DNA from: Natronospirales bacterium | GTDB taxonomy: Bacteria > Pseudomonadota > Gammaproteobacteria > Natronospirales > REEB76 | Length of the DNA stretch: 59,833 nucleotides | NCBI GenBank assembly: GCA_021816765.1 | Contig: JAKAXB010000009.1 | Span: forward strand, 16,532 to 76,364 | Direction of reading: 5' to 3' | Shown here: positions 40,493 to 49,636 of the stretch, one piece after another | Numbering within the stretch: position 1 is the stretch's first letter | Layout of the letters: every line of letters begins with the position of its first letter | Made by a program: the position numbers and the translations under genes | Notes under the pieces: model-generated | What the model saw: the letters and a program-made list of their open reading frames with translations, nothing else | Told to the model about the DNA's origin: nothing | Databases searched by the model: none

Positions 40493-42958
40493 TCAGAATC
40501 GGGCCGAAGCGGTAAAAAACACCGTGCGCGGGGAACCCGGATAGGCCAGTACGGCCCCCACGCTCTGTGGCACCACAAAATAGCCACCGGCGGAAATCCA
40601 TTCGAAGTTGTTGTACTCCTTGTTCAGAAGATTCAGGACCGACACGCTGAAATCCCACTCGCGCACGGCGCCGCCGTGCATCGGCAGCCTGGCTTGCAGG
40701 GCGGCGTTCAGCAGACCGTAGCCTGGCATCTCCTGGCTGCTGGGGATCGCGAGATTGTCATTGAACATGTGCTCGGCACCGGTGTACTGGTACCAGATAC
40801 GCGGCTCAAGATCCACGTTACCTTCGGGGAAGGCCGTATACAGACCGGCGTTGAACGTGGTGTGGGGGACGTAGGACACCGGCAGGCCGTTGTAGGACAG
40901 TCCGCCTTGCAGATCATAGGTACTGAAATTTGCGTTCTCCAGGCTCAGGTTCACGAACCCATGAATGTTGTACGCAAAGTCATTGTCTGCGTACAGGTTA
41001 AAGCCACGGTACTCGGAACTGCCCGACGCAGAAGTCAGGTACGTGCCGTTTGCGCTGGTGATGCCGATGAGCTGGTTACTGAACTTCAAGTCGTAGCCGT
41101 TGGCCTGCAAGAAGAAATCATGCAGCATTCCTGCGTCCGCAACATGAAGTTTTACCCCCGCCTGCAAGTCGGTGCCTTTCTCCAGCGAAAGCGACGAGGC
41201 GATAATGCTCTGGTACGGACCACCGCCGCCGCCGTTGCCCGGCTGGCGATATGTGGTCGCCCAGTTGGCATATAGCGCAAGCGACGGCGTCGCCTGCCAG
41301 TTGGCATCCATGGAGGGCTCCACCTTGGTGAATGACGTCATCGCGTTCGGCAGTGTGCCTTGGTTGTTGGCGGGATTGGCACCAGGAAAATCCACCGCGC
41401 CGTTTTCCACATAGTCGGTCTGGTAGTTGATCAGCCGGGCACCCGGAGTGAGGGTGAGGGAATCCAGCGGCTTGATGGCGTCCTGCACGAACAAGACCGC
41501 GTTGCGCAGATACCAGTAATTGCTGCGGTAGTGCCCGCTCGGCAGAAACTGGCTGGCATTGAACGGTGGGTTGGGATTCCAGAACGAGTTGCGTGAATTG
41601 TAGACGGAATTCATGTAGGACGCGCCCACGGAAACCGTGTTGTACGGCAGACGGATGTCCTCGTAGAGCCGGTCACCGAACTGGCGGCTGAACGGATTGT
41701 TGTACTCATCAACGTTGTTTGCGCCCTGCTGAAAGTTGTTGTAATGAATGTGCAGACGGTGCCACAACTCGTACCACATCAGGTTATGCAGGGTGGTAGT
41801 ATCGGAAAGGTTGAGGTTGAGCTTGCTGTAGAGGAGTCCGATAGTGTCACTGTCCTCCTTGCGCCAGACGTTAAAGGGCAACTGGCTGTAGTAGCCCGAC
41901 GTAGCCTGGCTGAATTGCGGGCCGGGAACCGGATTGCCATTAGCGTCAATACCATTGATGGTGACGCCCTGGATGGGTGACGTCGGTATGCCTGTCGGAC
42001 GAAACGCAACTCCCTTGGCCGAATACACGCCCAGGCTGAACGTCCCGTTATCCAACTGCTTGCGTGTTTTCAAGAAGCCCGTGTAGGCGCGACTCGGGGA
42101 ATTGAAGCCGTCCGAACTCGTGCGGTAACTGTCTGCCCAGGTGCCGCCGGCCGCTGCCACCGTGCTCCAGCCGTCGTGCGTGCCTGTTTGGGCGTAACCG
42201 TAGATGCCGCGGGTATTGTCCGTGCCGTAGAGGATGCCGGCTTCGCCGCCCGCCTTGGCGGAGGGCTGCAGCGGCACAAAATCGATGCTGCCACCCACCG
42301 CGTTATACCAGCGATCAACCGGATCGCCCGGGCCGTAGGTCACGTTGATACCCTTGAGCAGCTCCAGCTGGTTGACATAGGGCGACTGCCACAGACCCGT
42401 ACCCGGCTCGTTCATGGGCACGTCATCGAAATTGATATCCACACTGCCGTAATCAATGCCGGCGCTGGAAGGTTCACCGCTCCAGCCCTGCTTGATGCCG
42501 TTGATGCTGATGGAATATTTGCTGGCGCCGGTATTCCCATAGCCGTTGATGTGCACGCCGGGGGCGTATTCCAGCGCCTGGGCAGCTCCGGCCGCCGGAC
42601 CCGCCGCCTCGATCTGGCGGCGCCCCAGCACCTTGACGCTTTGTCCCGACTTGAATATCTGTTTCTTGGTGGGCAACTCGCCTTTCCAGGAGGGCTGCAC
42701 CTTCGCGCCCGCGCTCACTTCACCGACATTCACCACTTTGCGGCGGTGCGCCGTCCCCTGGTCGGTCTGCTCGCTGGTCTGAGCGTCTGATGAGGCCATG
42801 TCATTTTGAGGCGGGCTTCCCTCGGCACGGATTTCCGGGCCGACGGGGGCGGAGGGATTGGCCGCGAACAGCGGTTGGATCACACCCAATAGCAACGCCG
42901 CCAGCGATACACCCAGGGCGTCGCGGACGGTCGCAGCGAGTATTCGGGAAGGATGCAT
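40493..42958 (-). CDS. TonB-dependent outer membrane receptor 1
   Basis: An 821-residue outer-membrane receptor. The signal peptide ends near PLFAA (about residue 33). The plug domain (about 95-235) has VKVLGRRQIEAAGPA, LEYAPGVHINGYG and VGGSIDFVPL. A 22-strand barrel follows and ends in the expected aromatic residue (SARF). The ligand is unknown; downstream genes for a Fe(III)/phosphonate-type ABC importer suggest a chelated metal or an organophosphorus compound. It is third in the operon, 86 bp after exbD. Confidence 0.93.
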   Translation of the reverse strand: MHPSRILAATVRDALGVSLAALLLGVIQPLFAANPSAPVGPEIRAEGSPPQNDMASSDAQTSEQTDQGTAHRRKVVNVGEVSAGAKVQPSWKGELPTKKQIFKSGQSVKVLGRRQIEAAGPAAGAAQALEYAPGVHINGYGNTGASKYSISINGIKQGWSGEPSSAGIDYGSVDINFDDVPMNEPGTGLWQSPYVNQLELLKGINVTYGPGDPVDRWYNAVGGSIDFVPLQPSAKAGGEAGILYGTDNTRGIYGYAQTGTHDGWSTVAAAGGTWADSYRTSSDGFNSPSRAYTGFLKTRKQLDNGTFSLGVYSAKGVAFRPTGIPTSPIQGVTINGIDANGNPVPGPQFSQATSGYYSQLPFNVWRKEDSDTIGLLYSKLNLNLSDTTTLHNLMWYELWHRLHIHYNNFQQGANNVDEYNNPFSRQFGDRLYEDIRLPYNTVSVGASYMNSVYNSRNSFWNPNPPFNASQFLPSGHYRSNYWYLRNAVLFVQDAIKPLDSLTLTPGARLINYQTDYVENGAVDFPGANPANNQGTLPNAMTSFTKVEPSMDANWQATPSLALYANWATTYRQPGNGGGGGPYQSIIASSLSLEKGTDLQAGVKLHVADAGMLHDFFLQANGYDLKFSNQLIGITSANGTYLTSASGSSEYRGFNLYADNDFAYNIHGFVNLSLENANFSTYDLQGGLSYNGLPVSYVPHTTFNAGLYTAFPEGNVDLEPRIWYQYTGAEHMFNDNLAIPSSQEMPGYGLLNAALQARLPMHGGAVREWDFSVSVLNLLNKEYNNFEWISAGGYFVVPQSVGAVLAYPGSPRTVFFTASARF

Positions 42959-43044
42959 GTTGATTCTCCTGTCATGAATGGAACCAAAGGAAAAGCGTCG
43001 TTCTCACGTGTCAGCATTGAGGTAATGAAATGCCTGGCGAAAAA

Positions 43045-43443
43045 TCAGGGAGCGGGCTGCGCGGCGATGCCGATGTCGCTCACGCCGGCATGACGCACCG
43101 CGTCCATCACGTGCACGAACCGCTGGAAAGGCACACCCCTGGACGCAGCGATGGTGACCTGGGTCTGCGCCGCGCCCCGGCTCTCCAGCAGTTGCTCAAG
43201 ACTGTCCATGGAGAACCGCCGGCCTTTCACGGATACACCGCCATCCTCAGCGATATTTATTGTGACCTGGGGGCGCGGCAGCTCCCGGGCCTCGCTGGAC
43301 TGCGGCAGTAACAGGTTCAGACCCTGGTCAGGCAACATCTGCATGGTGATGACGATGAAAAACACCAGCAGGAAAAACATCACATCAATCATCGGGATGA
43401 TTTCGATGCGCCCCTTGCGGGGCTCGAAATAGCGCATCCGCAT
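43045..43443 (-). CDS. exbD: ExbD/TolR-family proton channel subunit
   Basis: A 132-residue subunit that with ExbB couples the proton gradient to TonB. The single helix carries the essential Asp in IIPMIDVMFFLLVFFIV (about residues 15-31). A short periplasmic domain ends with PFQRFVHVMDAVRHAGVSDI. Two ATGs (43443, 43437) are possible; both lie 2-8 bp after the exbB stop. Confidence 0.93.
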   Translation of the reverse strand: MRMRYFEPRKGRIEIIPMIDVMFFLLVFFIVITMQMLPDQGLNLLLPQSSEARELPRPQVTINIAEDGGVSVKGRRFSMDSLEQLLESRGAAQTQVTIAASRGVPFQRFVHVMDAVRHAGVSDIGIAAQPAP

Positions 43444-43445
43444 TC

Positions 43446-44135
43446 TCAATTCTCCAGGCCGTAGGCAACCGTGTTGCCGACTTTGGCCCGCGGCGCGATC
43501 TGCCCCACGGGGACCAGGGGTGCGCCGTCCAGGCGATTGAGCAGCATGGTGCGCACGGAATCCAGTTGATGCAGGATCACACGCACCTGATTGTTGTAAG
43601 CATTGAAAGCCAGCAGACCGATCATGGCAATGAGCAACCCGCTGGCGGTGGCCATCAAGGCATCGGCGACTCCTCCGGTGACCGCCGTGGGCGCATGTCC
43701 GGGCGCGGCCAGTACATGAAAGGCGTGAAACATGCCGAGGATGGTGCCGAACAGACCCAGGAGCGGCGCCAGGGTGACGATGGTGTCCAATATCCACAAA
43801 CGCCGGTCCAGCTGGGGCGCGATGATCTGGATGCTCTCGTCCAGGCGGTTGCCCAGTTGCTCGATGTTGGCCAGGCCGTAATGCCGGTAGGCGGTATCCA
43901 CCAGCATGGCCTCGGGCAGGTTACCCGCCTCCTCGATCAGTGCCGCGAGATGTTTGCGATCCAATTCCGGTGTGATGGAAAGGGCGCGGACAAATACCCG
44001 GCCCTTGAGGATGGTCTGTCGCAGATGCCAGCCACGATCGAGGATGATCGCCAGCACCAGCAGCAACAGCAGTGCCATCACATACAGTACGCCGTCGGAC
44101 TCACCGGCCAGCATGTGCAAGTATTGCAGAGACAT
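43446..44135 (-). CDS. exbB: ExbB/TolQ-family proton channel subunit
   Basis: A 229-residue three-helix protein: N-terminal helix at residues 15-35, then LWILDTIVTLAPLLGLFGTILGMFHAF (second helix, split here as LWILDTIVTLAPLLGL and FGTILGMFHAF, about 117-143), and a third helix with ADALMATASGLLIAMIGLLAF (conserved part ALMATASGLLIAMIG). The LLGLFGTILGM and ATASGL segments are the family signature. It is first in the importer operon, and a GTTAC direct-repeat box lies 71-86 bp upstream. Confidence 0.93.
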   Translation of the reverse strand: MSLQYLHMLAGESDGVLYVMALLLLLVLAIILDRGWHLRQTILKGRVFVRALSITPELDRKHLAALIEEAGNLPEAMLVDTAYRHYGLANIEQLGNRLDESIQIIAPQLDRRLWILDTIVTLAPLLGLFGTILGMFHAFHVLAAPGHAPTAVTGGVADALMATASGLLIAMIGLLAFNAYNNQVRVILHQLDSVRTMLLNRLDGAPLVPVGQIAPRAKVGNTVAYGLEN

Positions 44136-44192
44136 CGCGCACTCCGGGATGGATCGTGTGAGTGCGCAGCTTAAACAGGATTTGTTGCAGGT

Positions 44193-44221
44193 ATTTTAAG
44201 AAACGGTAACAAAGAAGTAAT
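44193..44221 (-). promoter_or_regulatory. GTTAC direct-repeat operator and -10 box before exbB
   Basis: On the minus strand ATTAC (44217-44221) and GTTAC (44206-44210) are spaced exactly 11 bp, giving units ATTACTTCTTT and GTTACCGTTTC. TAAAAT follows within a few bases of the second unit as a possible -10 box. Direct repeats at 11-bp pitch next to a -10 are the usual geometry for activation by OmpR/PhoB-type regulators. A second example lies at 52695-52744. Confidence 0.5.
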
Positions 44222-44224
44222 GGT

Positions 44225-45148
44225 TCAATGAATTTCCCCGCCGGCGGGTGGATCGTAGCGATACCCCACCCGATGCAGGGTGCGGATGACATTGGCGAGC
44301 CCGTAAGGGGCCAGGGCTTTGCGCAAATGACAAATGTACGCTTTCACGACATCACGATGCGGCTGTTTCGGCTTGACCTGGATAGAAGCCAGCAACATCT
44401 CCGGCGTAAGCACCTGCCCGGGATGGGTGAGGAACTGAATTAGCAGTGTAAAAAGCGCGGGGGAAAGCCGCAGCTCGGAGCCAGCCGCCCATACCCGCCG
44501 GCTTGCGGGATCCGCATGCAAAAGCGCCCGGTTTGTGGGGCACGCGTCCTGCAGCGCCTGAAAACGCCGCCGCAGGACCTCGATGTGCGCCGTCAGGTGT
44601 CCCTGGGAGATCGGGAAGCTCAGATAACGATGCGCCCCCGCCTGCAGCACTCGCAACTCGGTTTCTGCGTCATTCTGCGCGGAAATCACCAGCAGTGGCG
44701 GAGCGTGACGGTCGGCGCTGAATTTCCGGCACCACTCAAGGGTACCCTCGTTCAAGCGGGATTCCGCCACCAGTATCAGGGCCGGCCTGTATTGGGATAT
44801 CTCTTGGGAAAATGCCGCGGGATTCTCTATCACCCGAACCTGGTAACCCTGATTCTCCAGAAGTTCGAGGCACCGGCGACAGCTATCTTTTTCGCTGGAT
44901 TTTACCGCGATGCGATAACGACCGGTCCGCTCATGCGCGTCCAGATCGGGGAGGCTGATGCCCAGGCAAAATGATGCGCCCAGCTTGTTGATACGACTCA
45001 GAACATTACCGAGAGCTGGCAGCGTATGCGGCGCCAGGTGACTTCGCAATACCGCGCCATGATGGACGATTTCTGCAATCACAGTAACAGCCTGGATAGT
45101 GCGCGTGTGGGCCTGGATCGTTCGTGGCGGTACTTCGGCTTGACGCAA
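44225..45148 (-). CDS. Winged-helix response regulator with pseudo-receiver
   Basis: A 307-residue OmpR-like protein. A receiver-like domain spans about 78-195 (YRIAVKSSEKDSCRRCLELL, ALILVAESRLNEGTLEWC, LLVISAQNDAETELRVLQAGA, HRYLSFPISQGHL). The phospho-acceptor Asp is replaced (ILVAES where ILLD is usual), and the conserved switch Lys is missing, so phosphorylation is unlikely. The C-terminal winged helix (about 215-303) is intact: LSPALFTLLIQFLTHPGQVL, DVVKAYICHLRKAL, IRTLHRVGYRY. The first 75 residues are of uncertain status, and the true start may be later. It ends 89 bp upstream of exbB on the same strand. Confidence 0.82.
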   Translation of the reverse strand: MRQAEVPPRTIQAHTRTIQAVTVIAEIVHHGAVLRSHLAPHTLPALGNVLSRINKLGASFCLGISLPDLDAHERTGRYRIAVKSSEKDSCRRCLELLENQGYQVRVIENPAAFSQEISQYRPALILVAESRLNEGTLEWCRKFSADRHAPPLLVISAQNDAETELRVLQAGAHRYLSFPISQGHLTAHIEVLRRRFQALQDACPTNRALLHADPASRRVWAAGSELRLSPALFTLLIQFLTHPGQVLTPEMLLASIQVKPKQPHRDVVKAYICHLRKALAPYGLANVIRTLHRVGYRYDPPAGGEIH

Positions 45149-45312
45149 GCCTACTCCCGTCCTGTGACATATCTTTTACAACTGCGTGAATACCCCGTTC
45201 GCCGGCAGGGCTCATCGGCACGCGGTGGCATGTCGTGAAACGAGGTTGCTTCGAACCGGAGGCCCTTTACTGCACGAAACGGGCTGCCCGGTATTCCCGT
45301 TCAAAAAAAGGA

Positions 45313-45576
45313 TTAACTGCTGCTCACATCCGGGCGTGGCGCGCGGCGGTGTTTATCCGGCATTTGGGAGAGCGACCCGCAGGCAGGACACCTGAAGGCG
45401 ATACGCGTAAAATCAGGTGAAACGATATTTTCAAGCAAAATCGAGTTACAGGACGGGCATTCGTAAGAGGTGTCACCTTTGCCGCTGATACCCGGTATGG
45501 TGGAAATTTCGAAAAGCGTGGTTGCCCGCGGGTCAGGGAGATCCACAAACTCGAGCCGTTGAATGGTCATGGCCAT
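45313..45576 (-). CDS. Small zinc-ribbon protein
   Basis: An 87-residue protein with two CxxC pairs, CPSC (about residues 40-43) and CPAC (about 63-66), the layout of a zinc ribbon. The N-terminal 35 residues (MTIQRLEFVDLPDPRATTLF) and the basic tail are not recognisable. An ATG at MTIQRL (two codons later) is also possible. A nucleic-acid or protein-binding role is plausible by fold only. Confidence 0.6.
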   Translation of the reverse strand: MAMTIQRLEFVDLPDPRATTLFEISTIPGISGKGDTSYECPSCNSILLENIVSPDFTRIAFRCPACGSLSQMPDKHRRAPRPDVSSS

Positions 45577-45700
45577 TGCCTCCGATTATTGGACCGACGA
45601 CGTGGGTTTTCTTTTCATCCGGGGAAAGCATACTCTTGCTGGTACAGCCGTTACCGTTTCGAGTTCGCCGCTTCCCATATTTCATGGAATTGAAACATAA

Positions 45701-45731
45701 CTGTCATATTTCAATTGTCATAAATAGTCAT
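45701..45731 (+). promoter_or_regulatory. TGTCAT-like repeats upstream of ppx
   Basis: CTGTCAT (45701-45707), TTGTCAT (45715-45721) and AGTCAT (45726-45731) lie 17-47 bp before the ppx start. They resemble Pho-box half-sites, but the spacing (14 and 10-11 bp) is irregular compared with the 11-bp pitch of a true Pho box. Confidence 0.3.
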
Positions 45732-45747
45732 CCAAGAGTGCCGCCCG

Positions 45748-47256
45748 GTGAAAATGCCGCCCGCAAAATCTTCTCCTTACCCCCTCATTGCCGCTGTTGA
45801 TCTCGGATCAAACAGCTTTCACTTGATTGTGGCTGAAGTACACGGAACGGATATACGCGTCATTGATCGTCTGCGGGAGATGCTGCGCTTTGGATCGGGC
45901 CTGGACGCCAACAGCCGAATCATGACGGACGCCTCGAAACGCGCGCTCGATTGCCTGCGACGGTTCGGCCAGCGACTGCAGACCCTGAACCCGCGTCAGA
46001 TACGCGCCGTAGCCACCAACACCCTGCGCAAGGCACGCAACGCCGAGACTTTCCTGCGCCGTGCCGAGGCCGCCCTCGGTCATCCCATCGAAGTCATCTC
46101 CGGCGTGGAAGAAGCGCGTCTCATCTATCAGGGCGTAACCGGTTCCCTGGCAAAGGACGATGAGCGCCGGCTGGTGGTGGATGTGGGCGGCGGGAGTACC
46201 GAACTCATCATTGGGAAAGGCACCACACCGCGCGTGCTGGAGAGCCTCGCCATGGGCTGCGTAGCCATGACGGATGCCTACTTCCCCACGTCAATCGTCA
46301 GCCGCGCACGTTTTCGCGAGGCAGTGCTCGCCGCACGCCAGCAACTGGAACCGGTACAGGCAGCGTTACGCCGGGACGGCTGGCAACGAACCATTGGTTC
46401 ATCGGGCACGATCCGTGCGGTGGAAAACGTTATCCGCGAACTGGGGTGGCGCCGCGAGGGGATCACGCTTGAATGCCTGCAGCGCCTGTCGGATCGCCTG
46501 GTGCGCCAGCGGCGCACAGGCCATCTCATGCTCCCCGGGCTTGCGACGGAGCGCGCACCGGTATTTGCCGGCGGTGTCGCGGTACTGACGGCGGTATTCG
46601 AGGCGCTCGGATTGGAACACATGGATGTTGCCGGCGGTGCATTGCGCGAGGGCGTGCTGCTGGACCTGCTGGGGCGCCTGAAGGGTGAAGACATCCGCGC
46701 GGACGCGGTCGAGAGCCTCGCCATGCGCTATGCGGTGGATGTCCATCAGGTCAGGCGCGTCGAGGCCGCGGCATTGGAAATCCATGCGGCGGTACGGCAG
46801 TCCTGGCGGCTGGATGAGGAGAGCCGCCGCCTGTTGAGCTGGGCAGCCTGGCTGCATGAGTGCGGCCTCGCCGTGGCACACAGCGGTTACCACAAACACG
46901 GGGCCTATATCATCGCCAATGCCGACATGGCGGGATTTTCCCGCCAGGAGCAACGGTTGCTCGCCGCGCTGGTACGCCTGCACCGGCGCAAGTTCGCAAC
47001 GGCCGTGCTCAACGAACTGGATACGGACTGGAGAGACCGCATCCTCCGACTTGCCGCGATTCTGCGCCTCGCCGTGCTGCTGCATCGCAGTCGTGACGCC
47101 GGAGACACCCCCAAGTTCAGATCCCGGGCGAAAGGATCATCGCTGCAGCTGCGGTTCCAGCGCGGCTGGACCCGAGCGTATCCATTGACGTACGCCGATC
47201 TCACCGAAGAAGTTCAGCAGATGCGCGACAGTGGTATCCGCCTGTCGCTAATCTGA
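45748..47256 (+). CDS. ppx: Exopolyphosphatase (Ppx/GppA family)
   Basis: A 502-residue enzyme that removes phosphate from polyphosphate ends (or acts on pppGpp). The actin-like ATPase fold shows phosphate-1 VDLGSNSFHLIVAE (residues 18-31), VISGVEEARLIY with the catalytic-region Glu, phosphate-2 VVDVGGGSTELIIG and GSSGTIRAVENV. A C-terminal HD-like helical domain (about 315-500) has WLHECGLAVAHSGYHKHGAYI. It starts at GTG 45748 or at ATG 45754. It is convergent with ppk1, with only 8 bp between the stops. Confidence 0.94.
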   Translation: MKMPPAKSSPYPLIAAVDLGSNSFHLIVAEVHGTDIRVIDRLREMLRFGSGLDANSRIMTDASKRALDCLRRFGQRLQTLNPRQIRAVATNTLRKARNAETFLRRAEAALGHPIEVISGVEEARLIYQGVTGSLAKDDERRLVVDVGGGSTELIIGKGTTPRVLESLAMGCVAMTDAYFPTSIVSRARFREAVLAARQQLEPVQAALRRDGWQRTIGSSGTIRAVENVIRELGWRREGITLECLQRLSDRLVRQRRTGHLMLPGLATERAPVFAGGVAVLTAVFEALGLEHMDVAGGALREGVLLDLLGRLKGEDIRADAVESLAMRYAVDVHQVRRVEAAALEIHAAVRQSWRLDEESRRLLSWAAWLHECGLAVAHSGYHKHGAYIIANADMAGFSRQEQRLLAALVRLHRRKFATAVLNELDTDWRDRILRLAAILRLAVLLHRSRDAGDTPKFRSRAKGSSLQLRFQRGWTRAYPLTYADLTEEVQQMRDSGIRLSLI

Positions 47257-47264
47257 ATTTATCG

Positions 47265-49340
47265 TCAAACGTGTTCCGCGTACTGGTCCAATAATAATTG
47301 CTGTGCGTCACGCGCACCTTTCTTGCGCGGCTTGATACGCCGGTAATGCCCATCCGCCTGGAGTACCCAGGCATGGGTGTTATCCTTGAGACATTTCTTC
47401 AAATCCTTGACGATGCGGTCGCGGTGCTTCTTCTGCAGTATGGGGAAACACACTTCCACGCGCCTGAAGAAGTTCCGTTCCATCCAGTCGGCGCTGGAGC
47501 AGTACACTTCCTTTTTGCCATTATTGTGAAAATAATACACACGACTGTGCTCCAGGAAATGTCCGACAATGGAGCGCACGTGGATATTCCTGGATATTCC
47601 GGGTAATCCGGGACGCAGGCAACAGATACCGCGCACGATGAGATTGATTTTTACACCCGCCATGGCCGCCCGGTACAGTGCCTGAATGATCCCGGGTTCG
47701 GTCAGGGCGTTGACCTTCACGATGATGTGTGCCGGCTTGCCGGCCTCGGCGTATCCGGCTTCCCGCTCGATCAGTTCCAGCATGCCGGCATGCAGGTAAA
47801 AGGGTGACAGTTTCAGCTTGTGCAGCTTCGCCACCTTGCCAAGGCTGGTGAGCTGCAAAAATATGCGATTCACATCCTCGCCGATTTCCTGGTCACAGGT
47901 CATCAAACCATAGTCCGTGTACAGTTTGGCCGTGCGGAGATGATAATTCCCGGTGCCGAGGTGCACGTAGCGACGCAGCGTACGCCCTTCGCGGCGCACC
48001 ACCAGCGTCATTTTGGCATGGGTCTTGTAACCGACAATGCCATACAGTACATGGGCGCCTGCCTGTTGCAGCTTGTTGGCCAGCACGATGTTATCCGCCT
48101 CGTCAAAGCGGGCGCGCAACTCGATGATAACGGTTACCTCCTTGCCGGCCTGGGCAGCAGCCACCAGGGCATCCACCACCGATGATTCGGGTCCGGTGCG
48201 GTACATGGTTTGCTTGATGGCGAGTACCTTGGGATCGTTCGCTGCCTGCCGCACGAAATCCACCACGGGCAGGAATGATTCATAGGGATGATGCAGCAGA
48301 ACATCACCGGCGCGGATGACTTCGAACAGGTCCGCGCCCTGTCCCAGGTGCCGGGGGGTGCCGGGGATAAAAGCGGGATACTTGAGATCCGGCCGGTCAA
48401 CCAGGTCGCAGATCTCGCCGAGCCGGTTCAGATTGACGGGGCCGTTAACCGCATAAAAGTCATCCATTCCAAGCTGGAATTGCCTGAGCAGGAATGCGCT
48501 GGTTTCTTCCGGACACTCGGACGACACTTCCAGGCGTACTGCGTCCCCATCCCGCCGCGATGCCAGTTCACCCTGGACAGCGCGCAGCATGTCATCTATT
48601 TCTTCCTCGTCCACGTAAAGATCGCTGTTGCGGGTCACACGAAACTGGTAGCAACCCGTTACCCTCATGCCGGGGAACAGCTCATCCACATAGGCATGGA
48701 TCACGGAGGACAGTAATACAAACTCGTGGGTGCGCTTGTCGGTCGCCGGCAACTGGATCACGCGGGAAAGCGCCCGCGGAGCCTGCACGATGGCCATGCC
48801 GCTGTGACGGCCGAAAGCATCCTTGCCTTCCAGCGGCACGATGAAATTCAGACTCTTGTTCAAAATGCGTGGAAAAGGATGCGCCGGATCGAGCCCCAGC
48901 GGACTCAGGATGGGCAGCAGCTCGTCATTAAAATAGCGCCTGAGCCAGGCCTCCTGGGCGGCTGTCCAACTGTCCCGGCGGATGAAATGGATATGCTCAT
49001 CGGCAAGCGCGGGAATCAGCAGCTCGTTCAATACCCGGTATTGCTCGGCGACGTTCTGCAGCGCTTCTATGCGCACCGCACGCAACGTTTCTATGGCAGT
49101 CATGTCATCCGGCGACAGGCGCGCAGTGGCCAGTTCGAGACGTTGCTGCAGGCCGGCGACGCGGATCTCGAAAAATTCGTCCAGATTCGTGCTGGATATA
49201 CACAGGAACCACAGCCGTTCCAGCAACGGCGTGGCGGGATTTCTGGCCTGTTCCAGGACGCGACGGTTGAAGGCAAGCTGGCTGAGCTCGCGGTTTATAT
49301 AAAACTCGGGTCTTTTGAGGTCAGGGGAATCCATGTGCAA
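47265..49340 (-). CDS. ppk1: Polyphosphate kinase 1
   Basis: A 691-residue enzyme that reversibly polymerises ATP gamma-phosphate into polyphosphate. Domain order: N domain (FYINRELSQLAFNRRVLEQA), head domain, then two phospholipase-D-like C domains. The phosphorylated His is in GYKTHAKMTLVVRREG, with HLGTGNYHLRTAKLYTDYGL following. The second His region lies near VYYFHNNGKKEVYCSSADWM and RRVEVCFPI. The gene is full length. Its convergent partner ppx degrades the product. Confidence 0.96.
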   Translation of the reverse strand: MHMDSPDLKRPEFYINRELSQLAFNRRVLEQARNPATPLLERLWFLCISSTNLDEFFEIRVAGLQQRLELATARLSPDDMTAIETLRAVRIEALQNVAEQYRVLNELLIPALADEHIHFIRRDSWTAAQEAWLRRYFNDELLPILSPLGLDPAHPFPRILNKSLNFIVPLEGKDAFGRHSGMAIVQAPRALSRVIQLPATDKRTHEFVLLSSVIHAYVDELFPGMRVTGCYQFRVTRNSDLYVDEEEIDDMLRAVQGELASRRDGDAVRLEVSSECPEETSAFLLRQFQLGMDDFYAVNGPVNLNRLGEICDLVDRPDLKYPAFIPGTPRHLGQGADLFEVIRAGDVLLHHPYESFLPVVDFVRQAANDPKVLAIKQTMYRTGPESSVVDALVAAAQAGKEVTVIIELRARFDEADNIVLANKLQQAGAHVLYGIVGYKTHAKMTLVVRREGRTLRRYVHLGTGNYHLRTAKLYTDYGLMTCDQEIGEDVNRIFLQLTSLGKVAKLHKLKLSPFYLHAGMLELIEREAGYAEAGKPAHIIVKVNALTEPGIIQALYRAAMAGVKINLIVRGICCLRPGLPGISRNIHVRSIVGHFLEHSRVYYFHNNGKKEVYCSSADWMERNFFRRVEVCFPILQKKHRDRIVKDLKKCLKDNTHAWVLQADGHYRRIKPRKKGARDAQQLLLDQYAEHV

Positions 49341-49506
49341 AAATTACGACAGAATTATGCGTCCTTGTGACAACGGCTGCGCGTGCCACAGCAAGGAGAT
49401 GTTCTCCGCACCGGCTTTTCTGCGCAAATGGAGCCGCATGGCGGGGACGAGGGAATGATTATAGTACGCTACCAAGTGACAGATTGATAACGCAGACGAC
49501 CAGGAT

Positions 49507-49533
49507 GATAAAAGAACCCCGCGTTGCGCGGGG
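49507..49533 (-). terminator. Intrinsic terminator after the 113-residue gene
   Basis: On the minus strand CCCCGCG and CGCGGGG (arms at 49517-49523 and 49527-49533, 3-base loop) are followed by TTCTTTTATC. It ends the gene at 49637-49978 before ppk1; the remainder of 49341-49636 has no gene and probably holds the ppk1 promoter. Confidence 0.7.
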
Positions 49534-49636
49534 TAAGGGCGGGGTTGTGGGAGTACTCGGTCAGGATGGGAGAATCCTGATCGGCATCTTAAAGAATATA
49601 CGGAACAGATTACCGGTCAGTGACACTATCATGAAA

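Noticed and set aside
42959-43044. Possible cobalamin riboswitch before TonB receptor 1
   Set aside because: The 86-bp gap is too short and no B12-box-like sequence is present.
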